The notes under the pieces are model-generated. The model had not been told where the DNA came from. It was given only the letters and a program-made list of their open reading frames with translations, and ran no database searches. Made by a program: the position numbers and the translations under genes. Shown here piece after piece: positions 47,206-58,562 of a stretch of DNA of 64,000 nt. This DNA comes from Alphaproteobacteria bacterium (GTDB taxonomy: Bacteria; Pseudomonadota; Alphaproteobacteria; Rhodobacterales; Rhodobacteraceae), in contig JAUIAS010000007.1 of the NCBI GenBank assembly GCA_030425395.1, positions 1 to 64,000 of the forward strand, written 5' to 3'. Each line of letters starts with the position of its first letter. Position 1 is the stretch's first letter.

Positions 47206-48018
47206 TCACACGACCTGCGCAACGCCCCAGATATAGACGGCGAAGAACAGGAACAGCCAGACCACGTCAACAAAGTGCCAGTACCAGGCGGCGGCCTCAA
47301 ACCCGACATGACGTTCGGGCGTAAAGTCACCCTTGATCGCGCGCACCAGACACACGGTCAGGAAGATCGTCCCGATGATCACGTGGGCACCGTGGAAACC
47401 GGTTGCCATGAAGAAGTTCGAGTAGAACTTGTCGCCGCCGAATTCCCAGCCTTCGTGAAGAAGGTGAACATATTCATACGCCTGAAGGACGGTAAACAGA
47501 ACACCCAGCACGATGGAAATCGCAAGACCGGCAATCAGGTCCTTGCGGTTGTTTTCATGCACCAGCGCATGGTGCGCCCATGTCACGGCACAGCCCGACA
47601 GCAAGAGAACCAGCGTGTTGATCAGCGGCAGGTGGAAGGCATCGACCGCATATACCTCTGGTGGAACGTATTCGCTGCCCATGTATTCGTTCATCGGATA
47701 CATGGCGTGCTTGAAGAACGACCAGAACCAGGCAAAGAAGAACATCACTTCGGACATGATGAACAGGATAAAGCCATAGCGCAGGCCGATGCGCACGACG
47801 GGGGTATGATCGCCGATCCGGCTTTCCGCCACGACTTCGGACCACCATCCGAACATCGTGTAAAGAACGGCAACAAGGCCGATCCAGAACATGTACGGCG
47901 TGATGTCGTGCATCCACAACACTGCGCCAAACAGCATGACGAACCCACCGACAGACCCCAGAAGAGGCCAGATAGAGGGGTTCAGAATGTGATAATCGTG
48001 GTCTTTTGCGTGCGCCAT
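47206..48018 (-). CDS. ctaE: Cytochrome c oxidase subunit III
   Basis: Membrane subunit of aa3-type oxidase, 270 residues with seven predicted helices. [44 protein letters not shown] and [14 protein letters not shown] are diagnostic. 23 bp after ctaG. Confidence 0.97.
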   Translation of the reverse strand: MAHAKDHDYHILNPSIWPLLGSVGGFVMLFGAVLWMHDITPYMFWIGLVAVLYTMFGWWSEVVAESRIGDHTPVVRIGLRYGFILFIMSEVMFFFAWFWSFFKHAMYPMNEYMGSEYVPPEVYAVDAFHLPLINTLVLLLSGCAVTWAHHALVHENNRKDLIAGLAISIVLGVLFTVLQAYEYVHLLHEGWEFGGDKFYSNFFMATGFHGAHVIIGTIFLTVCLVRAIKGDFTPERHVGFEAAAWYWHFVDVVWLFLFFAVYIWGVAQVV

Positions 48019-48041
48019 TTGAGTGTCCCTCGGCTGAAGGC

Positions 48042-48623
48042 TTAGTTAAGGTTTGTGCCCGCCGTTGTATCGAGGGCCGCATAGCCCTCCGGCAGATCGA
48101 TTTCATAGAACGTGTAGGACAACGTGATGGAATGCACGTATTTTGCATCCCGGTCCGTCACGATTTCGGGGTCAACGAAGAAGGTCACCGGCATCAACAC
48201 CCGTTCACCGGGCTGTAGCACCTGTTCTTCGAAACAGAAACACTGGATCTTGGAGAAGAATCCACCCGCCTGATAGGGGGCGACGTTATAGCTTGCCGAT
48301 CCCGCAACGGGACGGTCTGTTGGGTTGTAGGCCTCGTAAAAGGCCAGCCCGGTTTCGCCGATGCGCAGTTCCATCTGGCGTTCGACCGGTTTGAATTCCC
48401 ACGGCATGTCGCGTTCAAGCGATGCATCGAACCGGATCTTGATCGTCTGATCAAGGATTTCCGACGCGCCATCGGCCGAGGCCACGTTGGTCGTTCCGCC
48501 AAAGCCCGTCACCCGGCAGAACCAATCGTAGAACGGAACCGACGCCCACGCCAACCCGCCCATGAACAGGACAAGCGCTACGGTTTGCGCCACGGTCTTT
48601 TTGGGTCCTTCAAGTCGCATCAT
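48042..48623 (-). CDS. ctaG: Cytochrome c oxidase assembly protein CtaG/Cox11
   Basis: Copper chaperone delivering copper to the CuB site. Its 193 residues have one N-terminal membrane helix (about 12-32) and the copper motif [25 protein letters not shown] precedes the domain. Its ATG overlaps the preceding small gene stop (ATGA). Confidence 0.95.
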   Translation of the reverse strand: MMRLEGPKKTVAQTVALVLFMGGLAWASVPFYDWFCRVTGFGGTTNVASADGASEILDQTIKIRFDASLERDMPWEFKPVERQMELRIGETGLAFYEAYNPTDRPVAGSASYNVAPYQAGGFFSKIQCFCFEEQVLQPGERVLMPVTFFVDPEIVTDRDAKYVHSITLSYTFYEIDLPEGYAALDTTAGTNLN

Positions 48624-48781
48624 TGCTGCACCTCAGGTTTTTGCGGCTGGAAGTCACCGCTGGTTACTTTCACCACTGTCAGCCCGAAAACGACAAAGAT
48701 AAAAGAAACCAGAACCAGGGCTACACCCATGTTGCGCCCGAAACGACGCTTGTGAATTTCGTGCTCAACCTTCAAAGCCAT
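48620..48781 (-). CDS. 53-residue single-helix protein in the cta operon
   Basis: A short gene between ctaB and ctaG, encoding a basic N-terminus (KVEHEIHKRRFGRN), one membrane helix at about residues 18-38 (MGVALVLVSFIFVVFGLTVV) and a short polar tail. It starts inside the end of ctaB (overlap 48772-48781) and ends in a 4 bp overlap with ctaG, so it is coupled at both ends. Small proteins at this place are known in relatives and are often labelled CoxF or oxidase assembly. Function unproven. Confidence 0.8.
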   Translation of the reverse strand: MALKVEHEIHKRRFGRNMGVALVLVSFIFVVFGLTVVKVTSGDFQPQKPEVQQ

Positions 48782-49719
48782 GCCCAGCCCCCATATCCAT
48801 AAGGCCGCAACAGCGCCTCGGCGAGGATCGCGCCGAAATGCAGGAAGAGATAGAGCAACGACAGCTTGAAGAAGCTCCGCTCAACGGCAAAGTTGTCCGT
48901 CTCGGATGCGTCTTCGTCACGCCGCCAAATGTCAAAGGCACCTTTCAGGAACAGCAGGTTCAGAACCAGTGCCACCAGAAAATAGATCGGGCCGCCGATA
49001 GAGGTGAATGCCGTGCCAATGGCCAGGATGGCCAGAACGACCGTATAGCCAAGAATGTGATTGCGTGTGGACCGGCGACCGTGGGTCACGGTCAGCATCG
49101 GCACGCCTGCATCGTCGTAATCAGAGCGCATGAACAGGGCAAGCGCCCAGAAGTGCGGCGGTGTCCACATGAAGACCAGCGCAAACATCAGCCATGGTTC
49201 GATCGACATGCTTCCTGTCGCCACGACCCATCCGATGACCGGCGGGAACGCACCCGCGGCACCGCCGATCACGATATTCTGCGGCGTCGAACGCTTGAGC
49301 CACATCGAATAGATCACGACATAGAAGAAGATGGTAAAGGCCAGCATGAACCCGGCCAGCAGGTTCGCCGCCAAGGCGAGCATGATCACCGCCATGGCAG
49401 ACAGCGTCAGCCCGATGGCCAGAGCGTCATCCGCATCAACCTTGCCCGATGGAATCGGACGGTTCTTGGTGCGCTTCATGACCCGGTCGATATCCGCGTC
49501 CCACCACATGTTGAGCGCACCCGACGCGCCGCCGCCCACCGCAATGAACAGGATGGATGCAAATGCAATCATCGGATGCACTGCATTCGGCGCGGCAAGA
49601 AGGCCCACAAAGGCCGTGAACACAACAAGCGACATCACGCGCGGCTTAAGCAACGCGAAATAATCGCCAAAGCCTGCTTCACGTTCGGCAATCTTGCTGT
49701 CGAAGCTGACGTCGCTCAT
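48772..49719 (-). CDS. ctaB: Protoheme IX farnesyltransferase
   Basis: Makes heme O from heme B for the oxidase. Its 315 residues form a UbiA-family membrane protein with Asp-rich prenyl-binding site NMWWDADIDRVMKRTKNRP and second region YAGVPML-like DYDDAGVPMLTVTHG. Sits between ctaC and the small operon gene. Confidence 0.96.
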   Translation of the reverse strand: MSDVSFDSKIAEREAGFGDYFALLKPRVMSLVVFTAFVGLLAAPNAVHPMIAFASILFIAVGGGASGALNMWWDADIDRVMKRTKNRPIPSGKVDADDALAIGLTLSAMAVIMLALAANLLAGFMLAFTIFFYVVIYSMWLKRSTPQNIVIGGAAGAFPPVIGWVVATGSMSIEPWLMFALVFMWTPPHFWALALFMRSDYDDAGVPMLTVTHGRRSTRNHILGYTVVLAILAIGTAFTSIGGPIYFLVALVLNLLFLKGAFDIWRRDEDASETDNFAVERSFFKLSLLYLFLHFGAILAEALLRPYGYGGWAWL

Positions 49720-49822
49720 CGTTCACTCCCATGAGGCGTATTAACGAGGCGGGGCGCACTGCACCCCGTCCATGCTCAGGCCGGGACCGCGCCCCCACCG
49801 GGGCACGGCCTTTTGGTTCGGT

Positions 49823-50659
49823 TCAGTTGGACGCGACCTTGAAAGACGCCGGGTTGCCGGCATACTCTTCGATCGCACCCTTCAGCCACTCTTCGTATTC
49901 GGCTTCGCTGACCACCTGGACGGTGATCGGCATATAGGCGTGGTCCTTGCCGCACAGCTCGGAACACTGGCCAAAGAAAGTGCCTTCTTTCTCGGCGTTG
50001 AACCAAAGCTCTGCCAGACGTCCGGGAACGCCGTCCTGCTTTACGCCGAAGGCCGGAATGGTCCAGCTGTGGATCACGTCAGCCGCGGTGACCTGCATGA
50101 CAACGGTCTTGCCAACCGGCACGACAACCTTGGTGTCGGTCGCCAGCAGATACTCGTCCTCGGCATAGCCGTTTTCAGCCAGTTCTTCGCGGGCCAGCAT
50201 AAAGCTTTCGAAGCCAAATTCGTGGTCCACATATTCATAGCCCCAGTACCACTGATATCCAGTCACCTTGATTGTGATATCCGCTTCGGGGATTTCCTGC
50301 TGCTTGAACAGAACCGGCAGCGAGAACGCACCGATAAAGACCAGAATCAGGATGGGTACCACGGTCCACGCCACCTCGATCGGGGTGTTGTGCGTGAATG
50401 ACGCCGGTGTGGGGTTGTTGCGACGGCTGAAACGGACCGCTGCAATGATCAGCAGCGCGGTCACGAACAAGCAGATCACGGTAATGATCACGAGGATCAG
50501 CCAGTCCAGCGACTGCTGGTCGCGGGCCAGTTCGGTGGCAGCGGGCTGGAACCCTGTGCCACCGGGGATGGGTTTGCCGATGATCGGCGCGTCCTGCGCG
50601 ATTGCAGGCAGGGCGGAGAGGGCTGTGAGGAGCCCCGAAAGCTTCCATGCGTTCTTCAT
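49823..50659 (-). CDS. ctaC: Cytochrome c oxidase subunit II
   Basis: The CuA-bearing subunit, 278 residues from ATG at 50659. Signal-like N-terminus (residues 1-21), two membrane helices, then the periplasmic cupredoxin domain. [10 protein letters not shown] is the electron-entry region and [16 protein letters not shown] gives the CuA ligands Cys, Cys, His, Met. First gene of the operon; subunit I is not in this window. Confidence 0.97.
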   Translation of the reverse strand: MKNAWKLSGLLTALSALPAIAQDAPIIGKPIPGGTGFQPAATELARDQQSLDWLILVIITVICLFVTALLIIAAVRFSRRNNPTPASFTHNTPIEVAWTVVPILILVFIGAFSLPVLFKQQEIPEADITIKVTGYQWYWGYEYVDHEFGFESFMLAREELAENGYAEDEYLLATDTKVVVPVGKTVVMQVTAADVIHSWTIPAFGVKQDGVPGRLAELWFNAEKEGTFFGQCSELCGKDHAYMPITVQVVSEAEYEEWLKGAIEEYAGNPASFKVASN

Positions 50660-50832
50660 GTTTCGTCCTGATCGGTTGATCGCGAGTGTTGGACAGGACG
50701 TCCACGCGGAGCGCACGACCTGCCATTGCCATTGACGCCGCTAAAAACCATATTCCGTAAAACAGATAAAGAGTGCAACTTGCGTCAAACGGACGCTTTT
50801 TTGATTTAGATCAAAAAGAGAGGCCCACCGAG

Positions 50833-52254
50833 ATGGCATCAGCCCCCTTCCGCCCCTTTGAAACAACGTTTTCCCGCGATGTCGCCCTGACGGTGCTGCG
50901 GGCGGCCACAGATGGCGCGGATGACGGGGAATTGTTCCTCGAGCGCCGCAGATCAGAGGCTTTGGTCTTTGATGACGGGCGTTTGCGCAGTGCCAGCTAT
51001 GATGCGTCCGAGGGATTCGGCCTGCGCGCGGTCCGAGGAGAAGTGACCGGATACGGCCATTCAACGGAAATGTCCGAAGCCGCCCTGCGCCGGGCCAGCG
51101 AAACCGCACGGCTCGCTGTGGGCGAAGGCGGCGGCACGTGGGCAGACGGGCCGGTGCGGACCAACCAAAAGCTCTATACGGACGACGATCCGATCGACGG
51201 CGTCAGCTTTCCGGTCAAGATCGACACCCTTCGCGAGATTGACGCCTTTGCCCGCGATCTTGATGCGCGGGTCATGCAGGTTTCCGCGACGCTGGCCGCA
51301 TCCCTGCAAGAGGTCGAGATCCTGCGCCCCGATGGGTCTGCCGTGCGCGATGTGCGCCCTATGACGCGGGTCAACGTATCGGTCATCGTGGAAGAGAACG
51401 GTCGCCGCGAAACGGGGACAGCCGGGGGCGGCGGGCGCATAGGTTTGGACGGGCTGATCGCGCCCGGAGACTGGCAGGCCAAAGTCCGCGAGGCGCTGCG
51501 AATCGCTTTGGTCAACCTCGGGGCCGAGGCCGCGCCCGCCGGTGTCATGGATGTGGTGCTTGGCCCCGGCTGGCCCGGCATCCTGCTGCACGAGGCCGTA
51601 GGTCATGGCCTTGAAGGTGATTTCAACCGCAAGGGCGCATCGGCCTTTGCCGGGTTGATGGGCCAACAGGTGGCGGCCAAGGGCGTCACGGTTCTGGATG
51701 ACGGCACAATTCCCGACAGGCGCGGGTCAATCAGTGTCGACGACGAAGGCACACCCAGCGCCCGCAACGTCCTGATCGAAGACGGCATTCTGGTGGGATA
51801 TATGCAGGACCGTCAGAACGCCCGTCTCATGGGCGTCGCGCCAACCGGAAACGGGCGCAGGCAAAGCTATGCCCACGCGCCCATGCCGCGCATGACCAAT
51901 ACGTACATGCTGGGAGGCGACGCCACGCCCGAATCGCTCGTGTCCGATCTGAAGGACGGGATTTACGCCGTGGGGTTCGGCGGCGGTCAGGTGGATATCA
52001 CAAACGGCAAGTTCGTGTTTTCCTGCACCGAGGCCTACCGCGTCAGGAACGGCAAGGTCGGCGCACCGGTCAAGGGCGCGACGCTGATCGGCGACGGGTC
52101 AACGGCCATGCGCCAGATACGGGGACTGGCCAACGACATGGCGCTTGATCCCGGTATGGGCAATTGCGGCAAGCAGGGCCAATGGGTGCCTGTCGGTGTC
52201 GGTCAACCCACGGTTCTGATCGGTGGGCTGACCGTGGGGGGATCCGCGGCCTGA
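50833..52254 (+). CDS. tldD: Metalloprotease TldD
   Basis: The TldD half of the TldD/TldE zinc protease that cleaves unfolded peptides and matures some modified peptides. 473 residues; the zinc motif HEAVGHGLEGD lies near residue 253. Divergent from ctaC. TldE is not in the window. Confidence 0.95.
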   Translation: MASAPFRPFETTFSRDVALTVLRAATDGADDGELFLERRRSEALVFDDGRLRSASYDASEGFGLRAVRGEVTGYGHSTEMSEAALRRASETARLAVGEGGGTWADGPVRTNQKLYTDDDPIDGVSFPVKIDTLREIDAFARDLDARVMQVSATLAASLQEVEILRPDGSAVRDVRPMTRVNVSVIVEENGRRETGTAGGGGRIGLDGLIAPGDWQAKVREALRIALVNLGAEAAPAGVMDVVLGPGWPGILLHEAVGHGLEGDFNRKGASAFAGLMGQQVAAKGVTVLDDGTIPDRRGSISVDDEGTPSARNVLIEDGILVGYMQDRQNARLMGVAPTGNGRRQSYAHAPMPRMTNTYMLGGDATPESLVSDLKDGIYAVGFGGGQVDITNGKFVFSCTEAYRVRNGKVGAPVKGATLIGDGSTAMRQIRGLANDMALDPGMGNCGKQGQWVPVGVGQPTVLIGGLTVGGSAA

Positions 52255-52339
52255 GCCAATCGGAAATCAGGGAAACCGGTTTACTGCATGTTAACCACCC
52301 TCGCGCTACACCTGATTCAGCAAGCAGGCGGAGCCGCGG

Positions 52340-53497
52340 ATGACCGGAAACACACCCTCTTCCATTCACCCCCCACTCCCACCCACCACGGAAGAAGACC
52401 GATTTGCGTGGCTCCGTCTCTTGCGCTGTCGCCGCGTGGGCATTTCGACGTTCCACCGGCTCATGGCCGAACATGGCACGGCGCAGAATGCGCTGATGGC
52501 GCTGCCTGAAGTGGCACGCGCAGCCGGACTGGATGCATATGAAATATGCCCCCCCGGCGTGATCGAGGCCGAACTCAAGGCCGCAAGAGCCGCCAAAGCG
52601 CGGCTCTTGTGCCTTGGGTCGGCGGAATACCCCCGGCAGCTCGCCGAACTGTCCGATGCGCCGCCAATGCTCTGGGCCGTTGGCGATGCGTCCCTGATGC
52701 ACCGTCCTGTTCTGGCGGTGGTTGGTGCCCGCAATGCCTCGTCGCTCGGGATGCGGATGGCGCGGGCACTGGCGCGGGACCTTGGCGAGGCAGGGTTCGT
52801 CATTGCCTCGGGCCTTGCCCGCGGCATTGATACCGCCGCTCATGGCGCATCGCTGCAAACAGGCACCATCGCGGTGCAGGCGGGCGGCGTGGATGTCATG
52901 TATCCCGCAGAAAATACCTCCCTCGCGCATGGCATTGGAAAAAACGGCCTCCGGCTGTCCGAACAACCTATGGGCCTTGCCCCGATGGCGCGGCATTTCC
53001 CCTGCCGCAATCGTTTGATCTCGGGGCTGGCCCGCGCCGTCATCGTGGTTGAGGCGGCAAGCCGGTCGGGCAGCCTGATCACGGCACAGGACGCTCTGGA
53101 CCAGGGCCGCGAGGTCCTTGCCGTTCCCGGACATCCCTTCGACGCCCGCGCGGGGGGATGCAACGCCCTGATCCGCGACGGGGCGCGGCTGGTCCGCTCC
53201 GCCGATGACGTGATCGAAGCAATTGGCGCCGCGCAGGAACAGCCGCCCCTGCCCGGCCTTCCCGAGCCGGAGCCCGCCACTTCAACGCCTCCCAAAGATC
53301 GCCGCAGTCGTCAGGATACGATCACGCTGCACCAGCAGATTCTGTCGCAACTGGGTCCCTCGCCGGTTGCTGAGGACGCGATCATTCGCGATCTGGGGCT
53401 GAACGCGCAGATCGTTTCACCGGCACTGGTGGATCTCGAACTTGACGGACAGGTTCAGCGTCACAGCGGCGGCCTTCTGTCCCGCGTCATCAACTGA
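52340..53497 (+). CDS. dprA: DNA-processing protein DprA
   Basis: Loads RecA on incoming single-stranded DNA. 385 residues; an N-terminal SAM-like helical domain, then the Rossmann core VLAVVGARNASSLGMRMA, SGLARGIDTAAHGASL, HFPCRNRLISGLA, and a C-terminal winged-helix. 84 bp after tldD. Confidence 0.95.
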   Translation: MTGNTPSSIHPPLPPTTEEDRFAWLRLLRCRRVGISTFHRLMAEHGTAQNALMALPEVARAAGLDAYEICPPGVIEAELKAARAAKARLLCLGSAEYPRQLAELSDAPPMLWAVGDASLMHRPVLAVVGARNASSLGMRMARALARDLGEAGFVIASGLARGIDTAAHGASLQTGTIAVQAGGVDVMYPAENTSLAHGIGKNGLRLSEQPMGLAPMARHFPCRNRLISGLARAVIVVEAASRSGSLITAQDALDQGREVLAVPGHPFDARAGGCNALIRDGARLVRSADDVIEAIGAAQEQPPLPGLPEPEPATSTPPKDRRSRQDTITLHQQILSQLGPSPVAEDAIIRDLGLNAQIVSPALVDLELDGQVQRHSGGLLSRVIN

Positions 53498-53678
53498 CCC
53501 CGGCCAAACCGCCCGCAGCGCGCAGCCTCGACCGGGGCCATGGCGCAAAACTTCACAACTGCGCCGTTTCGCCCCTTGGCAACACAGAAAATACCGTGGA
53601 TTGACAATGCAGGCTTGCACACCACATGTTGGCCGACCATAGATCAAGAAAATTTCAATCCCTGAGGTGCACCGCTAA

Positions 53679-56291
53679 ATGCCTGTTGTTGTTGTCGAAT
53701 CCCCGGCCAAAGCCAAAACGATCAACAAGTACCTGGGGTCCGAATACACGGTTCTTGCGTCTTACGGCCACGTTCGTGACCTGCCTCCCAAGGACGGTTC
53801 TGTCGATACCGACAACGAATTCGAGATGACCTGGGAGGTCGCCTCGGACAGCAAGAAACACGTCAAGGCGATCGCCGACGCGCTGGCCGAAGACAACAAC
53901 CTCATCCTCGCGACCGACCCCGACCGCGAAGGCGAGGCGATCAGTTGGCACCTTCAGGAAGCTCTGACAAAGCGCCGCTCGATCAAGAAGGACACCTCTG
54001 TTTCCCGCGTGACCTTCAACGCGATCACCAAGGACGCGGTCACCCAGGCGATGCAGGCACCACGGCAGGTGGATATGCCGCTGGTGCAGGCATATCTGGC
54101 GCGGCGCGCGCTGGATTATCTGGTGGGGTTCAACCTCTCTCCGGTGTTGTGGCGCAAGCTGCCCGGCGCAAAATCCGCAGGGCGGGTGCAATCCGTCTGC
54201 CTGCGGCTCATCGTCGAACGGGAAATGGAGATCGAGGCGTTCAACGCCCGCGAATACTGGACGGTCAAGGCGATTCTCGCCACGCCGCGCGGACAGGAAT
54301 ATGAGGCCCGTCTGACGATTCTGGCAGGCAAGAAGCTGGAACGATATGACATCGAAAACGCCACGCAGGCCGAACTGGCGGTGCAAGCGATCCAGAGCCG
54401 CGATCTCAAGGTCGTTTCGGTCGAGGCCAAACCCGCCAGCCGCAACCCCTCTGCCCCGTTCATGACATCAACCCTGCAGCAGGAAGCCAGCCGCAAATTC
54501 GGCATGGGCGCACGCCAGACGATGTCAGCCGCGCAACGCCTGTATGAAGCCGGGCACATTACCTATATGCGGACCGACGGCATCGACATGGCACCGGAAG
54601 CGGTGCAGGAAACCCGCGACGCGATCCGCGACCGCTTTGGCGCGGACTACGTGCCCGGCAGCCCCCGTATCTACAAGAACAAGGCCAAGAACGCGCAAGA
54701 GGCGCATGAATGCATTCGTCCCACGGTCATGAATGCCGACGCCGACAGCCTGAAACTGCGCGATGCCGATCAGTACAAGCTTTATGACCTGATCTGGAAG
54801 CGCACCATTGCGTGCCAGATGCAAAGCGCCCGGCTGGAACGCACCACCGTCGACATCAGCAGCGATGATGGTCAGGTCACGTTGCGCGCCACCGGTCAGG
54901 TTGTGTTGTTCGATGGCTTCCTCAAGGTCTACGAAGAGGGCCGCGACGATACCGTTGTCGATGATGATGACAAACGCCTGCCGCAAATTTCTCAGGGCGA
55001 CCCCGCCGAAAAACGCGGCGTGACACCGGACCAGCACTTCACCCAACCGCCGCCGCGCTACACCGAGGCCACACTGGTCAAGCGGATGGAAGAACTGGGG
55101 ATCGGACGCCCGTCCACCTATGCCAGTGTCGTGACCACGATTCAGGATCGCGAATACGTCCGCAAGGAAAAGAACCGCCTGATCCCCGAAGACAAGGGGC
55201 GTCTGGTGATCGCATTTCTTGAGAATTACTTCCGCAAATACGTCGGATACGGGTTTACCGCCGATCTTGAGGATCAGCTTGACCATGTCAGCGCGGGAGA
55301 CATGGATTACAAAGTGCTGCTCAACCGGTTCTGGCGCGATTTCTCGGCGGCGATTGCCGAAACCTCGGAACTGCGCATCACCGAAGTCCTTGAAAAGATC
55401 AACGAGGTTCTGGAGCCACACCTGTTTCCCGCAACAGAGGATGGCGGCGATCCGCGCGCATGTCCCAATTGCGGGGCCGGACGGCTCAGCATGCGCACCG
55501 CGCGGTCGGGCGGGGCCTTTATCGGGTGCTCGAACTATCCTGAATGCCGATATACCCGCGCCTTTGGGCCTCCGGGAATGGATGACGGGGCCGAAATCGG
55601 GCCGGACGGCAAAATTCTTGGCGAAGACAATGGCGACATGATCCGCGTCATGAAAGGGCGGTTTGGCCCTTATGTGCAGCGCGGCGAACCGACAGAAGAG
55701 CAACCCAAACCGCCACGGGCATCGTTGCCCAAAGGGTGGGATCCGGTGGAAATCACGCTGGATCGGGCGCTCGAGCTGCTGTCGCTGCCGCGCGAAGTCG
55801 GTGTGCATCCCGAAGATGGGGAACTGATCGAGGCCGGGATCGGGCGCTATGGTCCTTATGTGAAACACGGGCGCATCTATGCCAACCTCAAGGATGTCGA
55901 GGACGTCTTTACAATAGGCATCAACCGTGCCGTTGACGAGATTGCGCGCAAGGCCGCCGGTCGCGGGGGCCGCGCTGCGGCCAAACCGCTCAAGGAACTG
56001 GGTGAACATCCCGAAAGCGGCGGTCCTGTGAATGTCATGGACGGGCGCTATGGGCCCTATGTGAAATGGGAAAAGGTCAACGCGACCCTGCCCAAAGGCA
56101 CAGAACCCGATGATGTGACCATGGAAATGGCCGTGCAGCTCATCGCCGAGAAGGCCGCGAAAAGCCCCAAGGGCCGCAAAAAAGCCGCGCCCAAGAAAAC
56201 AACCGCCGCCAAGAAACCAGCGGCGAAGAAAACCGCGGCAAAAAAGACCACAACCAAGAAACCGGCGTCGACTGACGACACAGCCGACTGA
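53679..56291 (+). CDS. topA: DNA topoisomerase I
   Basis: Type IA topoisomerase relaxing negative supercoils. 870 residues. The Toprim domain starts [16 protein letters not shown] with DPDREGEAI; the catalytic Tyr is Y296 in TYMRTDG; one tetra-Cys zinc ribbon (CPNC, then GCSNYPEC) lies near 587-615; FGPYVQRG-like repeats follow. The tail is Lys/Ala/Pro-rich, as in many alphaproteobacteria. 180 bp after dprA. Confidence 0.97.
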   Translation: MPVVVVESPAKAKTINKYLGSEYTVLASYGHVRDLPPKDGSVDTDNEFEMTWEVASDSKKHVKAIADALAEDNNLILATDPDREGEAISWHLQEALTKRRSIKKDTSVSRVTFNAITKDAVTQAMQAPRQVDMPLVQAYLARRALDYLVGFNLSPVLWRKLPGAKSAGRVQSVCLRLIVEREMEIEAFNAREYWTVKAILATPRGQEYEARLTILAGKKLERYDIENATQAELAVQAIQSRDLKVVSVEAKPASRNPSAPFMTSTLQQEASRKFGMGARQTMSAAQRLYEAGHITYMRTDGIDMAPEAVQETRDAIRDRFGADYVPGSPRIYKNKAKNAQEAHECIRPTVMNADADSLKLRDADQYKLYDLIWKRTIACQMQSARLERTTVDISSDDGQVTLRATGQVVLFDGFLKVYEEGRDDTVVDDDDKRLPQISQGDPAEKRGVTPDQHFTQPPPRYTEATLVKRMEELGIGRPSTYASVVTTIQDREYVRKEKNRLIPEDKGRLVIAFLENYFRKYVGYGFTADLEDQLDHVSAGDMDYKVLLNRFWRDFSAAIAETSELRITEVLEKINEVLEPHLFPATEDGGDPRACPNCGAGRLSMRTARSGGAFIGCSNYPECRYTRAFGPPGMDDGAEIGPDGKILGEDNGDMIRVMKGRFGPYVQRGEPTEEQPKPPRASLPKGWDPVEITLDRALELLSLPREVGVHPEDGELIEAGIGRYGPYVKHGRIYANLKDVEDVFTIGINRAVDEIARKAAGRGGRAAAKPLKELGEHPESGGPVNVMDGRYGPYVKWEKVNATLPKGTEPDDVTMEMAVQLIAEKAAKSPKGRKKAAPKKTTAAKKPAAKKTAAKKTTTKKPASTDDTAD

Positions 56292-56325
56292 CCGGCCCAA
56301 AAAGCCCGCTTTCGCAGCATCCGAT

Positions 56326-56382
56326 GGCGCCCGATGGGCGCCGTTGACCTTTGGGAACCCTGTGCGATTGACTTCCCAAGGG
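56326..56382 (+). promoter_or_regulatory. Hairpin and dyad between topA and the CoA-transferase genes
   Basis: GGCGCCC-GAT-GGGCGCC (56326-56342) is a compact stem that may end topA transcription. A second imperfect dyad CCTTTGGGAA / TTCCCAAGGG (56348-56357, 56373-56382) overlaps TTGACT at 56368-56373 and may be an operator-promoter for the next operon. Confidence 0.4.
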
Positions 56383-56424
56383 CCACAGGTCAAAACATCG
56401 CCGACCAGCCAAAAGGGGAAGATA

Positions 56425-57129
56425 ATGAAGAAAGTCTACGCAAACGCGGCCGAGGCGCTCGACGGGCTGCTGTTTGATGGCATGCTGATCGCGGCCGGTG
56501 GGTTTGGCCTTTGCGGCATTCCCGAACTGCTGATTCAGGCCATCGTCGACGAAGGCACCAAAGATCTGACGGTTGCGTCCAACAACGCAGGCGTTGACGG
56601 CTTCGGGCTCGGCAAATTGCTGGAAACCCGCCAGATCAAGAAAATGATGTCGTCCTATGTGGGCGAAAACGCCGAATTCATGCGCCAGTATCTCGCAGGC
56701 GAGTTGGAGCTTGAGTTCAACCCGCAGGGCACGCTGGCCGAACGTATGCGCGCGGGCGGCGCAGGCATTCCCGGTTTCTACACCCAGACCGGCGTTGGCA
56801 CCCAGATTGCCGACGGCAAGGAAGTCAAAATCTTCAACGGCAAGGAATACATCCTTGAAGAAGGGATTTTTGCCGATCTTGCGATCGTCAAGGCGTGGAA
56901 GGCCGACACCACCGGCAACGCGATTTTCCGCAAGACCGCGCGCAACTTCAATCCGCCGGCGGCAATGTGCGGCAAGATCTGCGTCATGGAAGTCGAGGAG
57001 ATCGTCGAACCCGGCGCGCTGGATCCCGATCACATCCACCTGCCCGGCATCTACGTGCACCGCCTGATTCAGGGCGATCACGAAAAGCGTATCGAGAAAG
57101 TCACCACCCGCAGCCGAGAGGAGGCCTGA
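56425..57129 (+). CDS. scoA: 3-oxoacid CoA-transferase, subunit A
   Basis: Alpha subunit of succinyl-CoA:3-ketoacid (acetoacetate) CoA-transferase, 234 residues. [20 protein letters not shown] and [20 protein letters not shown] are characteristic. Start ATG at 56425 after AAGGGGAAG. The B subunit follows three bases later. Activates acetoacetate for ketone-body or polyhydroxybutyrate use. Confidence 0.94.
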   Translation: MKKVYANAAEALDGLLFDGMLIAAGGFGLCGIPELLIQAIVDEGTKDLTVASNNAGVDGFGLGKLLETRQIKKMMSSYVGENAEFMRQYLAGELELEFNPQGTLAERMRAGGAGIPGFYTQTGVGTQIADGKEVKIFNGKEYILEEGIFADLAIVKAWKADTTGNAIFRKTARNFNPPAAMCGKICVMEVEEIVEPGALDPDHIHLPGIYVHRLIQGDHEKRIEKVTTRSREEA

Positions 57130-57132
57130 TCC

Positions 57133-57756
57133 ATGGCATGGGACCGCAATCAGATGGCCGAACGGGCCGCGCAAGAACTCGAAGACGGCATGTATGTGAA
57201 CCTCGGCATCGGGATTCCGACGCTGGTGGCCAACTATGTCGGCGACAAGGACATCACCCTGCAATCCGAAAACGGCATGCTGGGCATGGGCCCCTTCCCC
57301 TTTGAGGGCGATGAGGACCCCGACCTGATCAATGCAGGCAAGCAGACCATCACCGAACTGCGCCGCACGTCGTATTTCGACAGCGCGACATCTTTCGGCA
57401 TGATTCGCGGTGGCAAGATTGCCGCCGCAATCCTTGGCGCGATGGAGGTTGCCGAAAACGGCGATCTGGCCAACTGGATGATCCCCGGCAAGCTGGTCAA
57501 GGGCATGGGCGGCGCGATGGACCTTGTCGCCGGTGTCGGCCGCGTGATCGTAGTGATGGACCACACCAACAAGCATGGTGAGAGCAAAGTCCTCAAGGCC
57601 TGCACCCTGCCGTTGACCGGCAAGGGCGTTGTGAACCGGATCATCACAAACCTTGGCGTGCTGGACGTGGTCGAAGGTGGTCTCAAGATCGTCGAATGCG
57701 CCGACGGCGTGACCGAAGAAGACCTGCGCGCCGCCACAGAGGCGACAATCGTCTAA
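57133..57756 (+). CDS. scoB: 3-oxoacid CoA-transferase, subunit B
   Basis: Beta subunit, 207 residues. The catalytic Glu that forms the CoA thioester is in LQSENGMLG near residue 51; VNLGIGIPTLVANY and MDLVAGVGRVIVVMDH are family stretches. Co-transcribed with scoA. Confidence 0.95.
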   Translation: MAWDRNQMAERAAQELEDGMYVNLGIGIPTLVANYVGDKDITLQSENGMLGMGPFPFEGDEDPDLINAGKQTITELRRTSYFDSATSFGMIRGGKIAAAILGAMEVAENGDLANWMIPGKLVKGMGGAMDLVAGVGRVIVVMDHTNKHGESKVLKACTLPLTGKGVVNRIITNLGVLDVVEGGLKIVECADGVTEEDLRAATEATIV

Positions 57757-57764
57757 AGCGTCGC

Positions 57765-58562
57765 CTAAAGACCAACAAAAACGCACCCGTCCGAGATCAG
57801 CTCGGGCGGGGTTCTGCACAGGCCCCGCGCCAATGCAAATGCGGCCAGCACACGCGGCACATAAAGTCGCGTTTCGGAAAACGGTGGCACGCCCGAATGC
57901 GTCGCGACGGCCCCTTCTCCGGCATTGTATCCCGCCAACACCAAGATCGGATCGCCGTCAAAACGGCGCATGAGATGATCCAGGTAACGCACCCCACCCG
58001 CGATGGACTGCGCCGCATCAAACGGGTCTTGCACACCGAACCGTGTGCCTGTGTCCGGCATCAACTGCATCAGCCCCTGCGCCCCCTTGTTGCTCAGCGC
58101 GTCAGAATCGCCCTGGGATTCCACTGAAATTATCGCCAGCACCAAAGCAGGCGACACCTGCGTGCCCACAGTTTCCAATAGAATGGGCACCGCATGTGCC
58201 CGCGCGATATCCTGAAGATCTTGCAAACGCGGCGTCGGCACCGGTGGTCGGGCACCGGCGATGGTCGACAAAGCAGGCTGCAAGCGCCCCGGACCGCTTG
58301 CGGCAATGTCCGGGGAATTCGCCCCCCAGAACCAGCCTGCAGCCCCTGTCGCGGCCTCCTGTCCCGGCTCTGTTGCGTCGGCTGCCGGCGCTTGGGGGGT
58401 CTGCGGCTCTATCTGGACGTCGATGCGCGGCACCGTGCCGGGAATGGGCGGCTTGACGCGCTTCGCCTCAAACTCGGGAAAGGGTTTCGGACCGGCCTGA
58501 GCCGCAAACGCACCCAAAGACAAGGCAACAGCCACGATCCCAACGATTGTCCGAAAACTCAT
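57765..58562 (-). CDS. Lytic transglycosylase (SLT domain), exported
   Basis: Peptidoglycan-cleaving enzyme, 265 residues from ATG at 58562. Signal peptide at about residues 1-21. A Pro/Ala-rich linker precedes the SLT domain: catalytic Glu in IISVESQGDSDALSNKGAQG, then LMQLMPDTGTRFGV and LAGYNAGEGAV. Faces scoB with 8 bp between stops. Proximity to the Tad locus suggests it may open the wall for pilus assembly, by inference. Confidence 0.9.
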   Translation of the reverse strand: MSFRTIVGIVAVALSLGAFAAQAGPKPFPEFEAKRVKPPIPGTVPRIDVQIEPQTPQAPAADATEPGQEAATGAAGWFWGANSPDIAASGPGRLQPALSTIAGARPPVPTPRLQDLQDIARAHAVPILLETVGTQVSPALVLAIISVESQGDSDALSNKGAQGLMQLMPDTGTRFGVQDPFDAAQSIAGGVRYLDHLMRRFDGDPILVLAGYNAGEGAVATHSGVPPFSETRLYVPRVLAAFALARGLCRTPPELISDGCVFVGL

